From Candidatus Halobeggiatoa sp. HSG11 (GTDB taxonomy: Bacteria > Pseudomonadota > Gammaproteobacteria > Beggiatoales > Beggiatoaceae): 64,000 nucleotides of DNA. Positions 63,949 through 64,000 of this stretch are shown piece after piece (positions within the stretch are counted from its first letter, which is position 1; every line of letters begins with the position of its first letter). The position numbers and the translations under genes were made by a program. The DNA is taken from NCBI GenBank assembly GCA_030378105.1, contig JAUCGL010000006.1, forward strand, positions 1 through 64,000, in the 5' to 3' direction. Under the pieces are notes generated by a model. That model was not told the DNA's origin, did not search any database, and was given only the letters and a program-made list of their open reading frames with translations.

Positions 63949-64000
63949 TATGTAGTGTTAAACCTGCTAGATTTTTGAAACCTAGCAGATTTTTTGGAAT
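63936..64000. mobile_element. MITE-like repeat with GGTGGTCCT end, cut by window edge
   Basis: Matches the left two thirds of 22337-22426: GGT(A/G)GTCCTG(T/C)AATATG, TAGTGTTAAACCT and an AGATTTTTGAAACCTAGCAGA hairpin. The right end lies beyond the window. Confidence 0.75.

Noticed and set aside
1-64000. rRNA, tRNA and riboswitch genes
   Set aside because: Read for conserved rRNA/tRNA segments and typical leader motifs; none seen, though covariance-model scans could not be run.

Overview
The window looks like a piece of the chromosome of a large, AT-rich gammaproteobacterium, most probably a filamentous or giant sulfur bacterium of the Beggiatoa/Thiomargarita/Thioploca type. That placement is an inference. 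It rests on a caspase-like CHAT-STAND-TPR protein, sensor proteins built from a repeated ~46-residue HAMP-like module, a NirN-type cytochrome cd1 homologue, two-partner-secretion and FecR/RTX surface proteins, decayed toxin-antitoxin and IS genes, and many short palindromic intergenic repeats. No rRNA, tRNA, CRISPR array or intact insertion sequence was seen.

Layout. 0.1-11 kb: three related membrane sensors (446, 710 and 1485 aa) with a TonB-dependent receptor between the last two; two of the sensors look truncated. 11-18 kb: an unknown 342-aa gene, an IS1-like transposase remnant, a small one-helix membrane protein and a 1131-aa CHAT/NB-ARC/TPR protein with fragments of a lost second copy. 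18-22 kb: a broken Phd/RelE-type pair, a two-gene unit (membrane-anchored coiled coil plus exported Gly/Ala-rich membrane-active-looking protein), and an intact UPF0175/PIN toxin-antitoxin pair. 22.6-27.7 kb: a giant FecR-cadherin-like-RTX protein, then purK-purE.

28.0-36.1 kb holds the most unusual locus: one tightly packed minus-strand operon in which a three-gene cassette occurs twice. Each cassette is a small P-loop ATPase (A), a polytopic membrane protein fused to a second ATPase (B), and a small exported one-helix protein (C). A 4-TM protein (D) sits between the cassettes. The two A copies differ at the N-terminus: one has a DNA-binding HTH, the other a membrane anchor. I do not recognise this arrangement as a named system.

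36.6-50.5 kb is mostly housekeeping or ordinary accessory content: sbcB, a secreted PPC-like protein, a PlsC-type acyltransferase, two cyclophilins, an ODP-like metallo-beta-lactamase-fold protein, rpmE, a secreted beta-helix/FN3 protein, recJ, an amidinotransferase and a cupredoxin-like periplasmic protein. 50.7-54.4 kb encodes a filamentous haemagglutinin-type exoprotein carrying a block of unrelated DAG-type repeats. 55-58 kb carries dxr and the NirN-like gene. 58.3-63.1 kb is a surface-glycan region: a sulfotransferase/coiled-coil/double-glycosyltransferase fusion, a methyltransferase and a second sulfotransferase. It ends in a broken sulfotransferase and a transposase remnant cut by a MITE-like repeat.

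Start codons were moved inward from the longest reading frame for several genes (the two polytopic ATPases, the 4-TM protein, the haemagglutinin, the beta-helix protein, the ODP-like protein and the last sulfotransferase), because an internal ATG fits the ribosome-binding site, the signal peptide or the operon spacing better.
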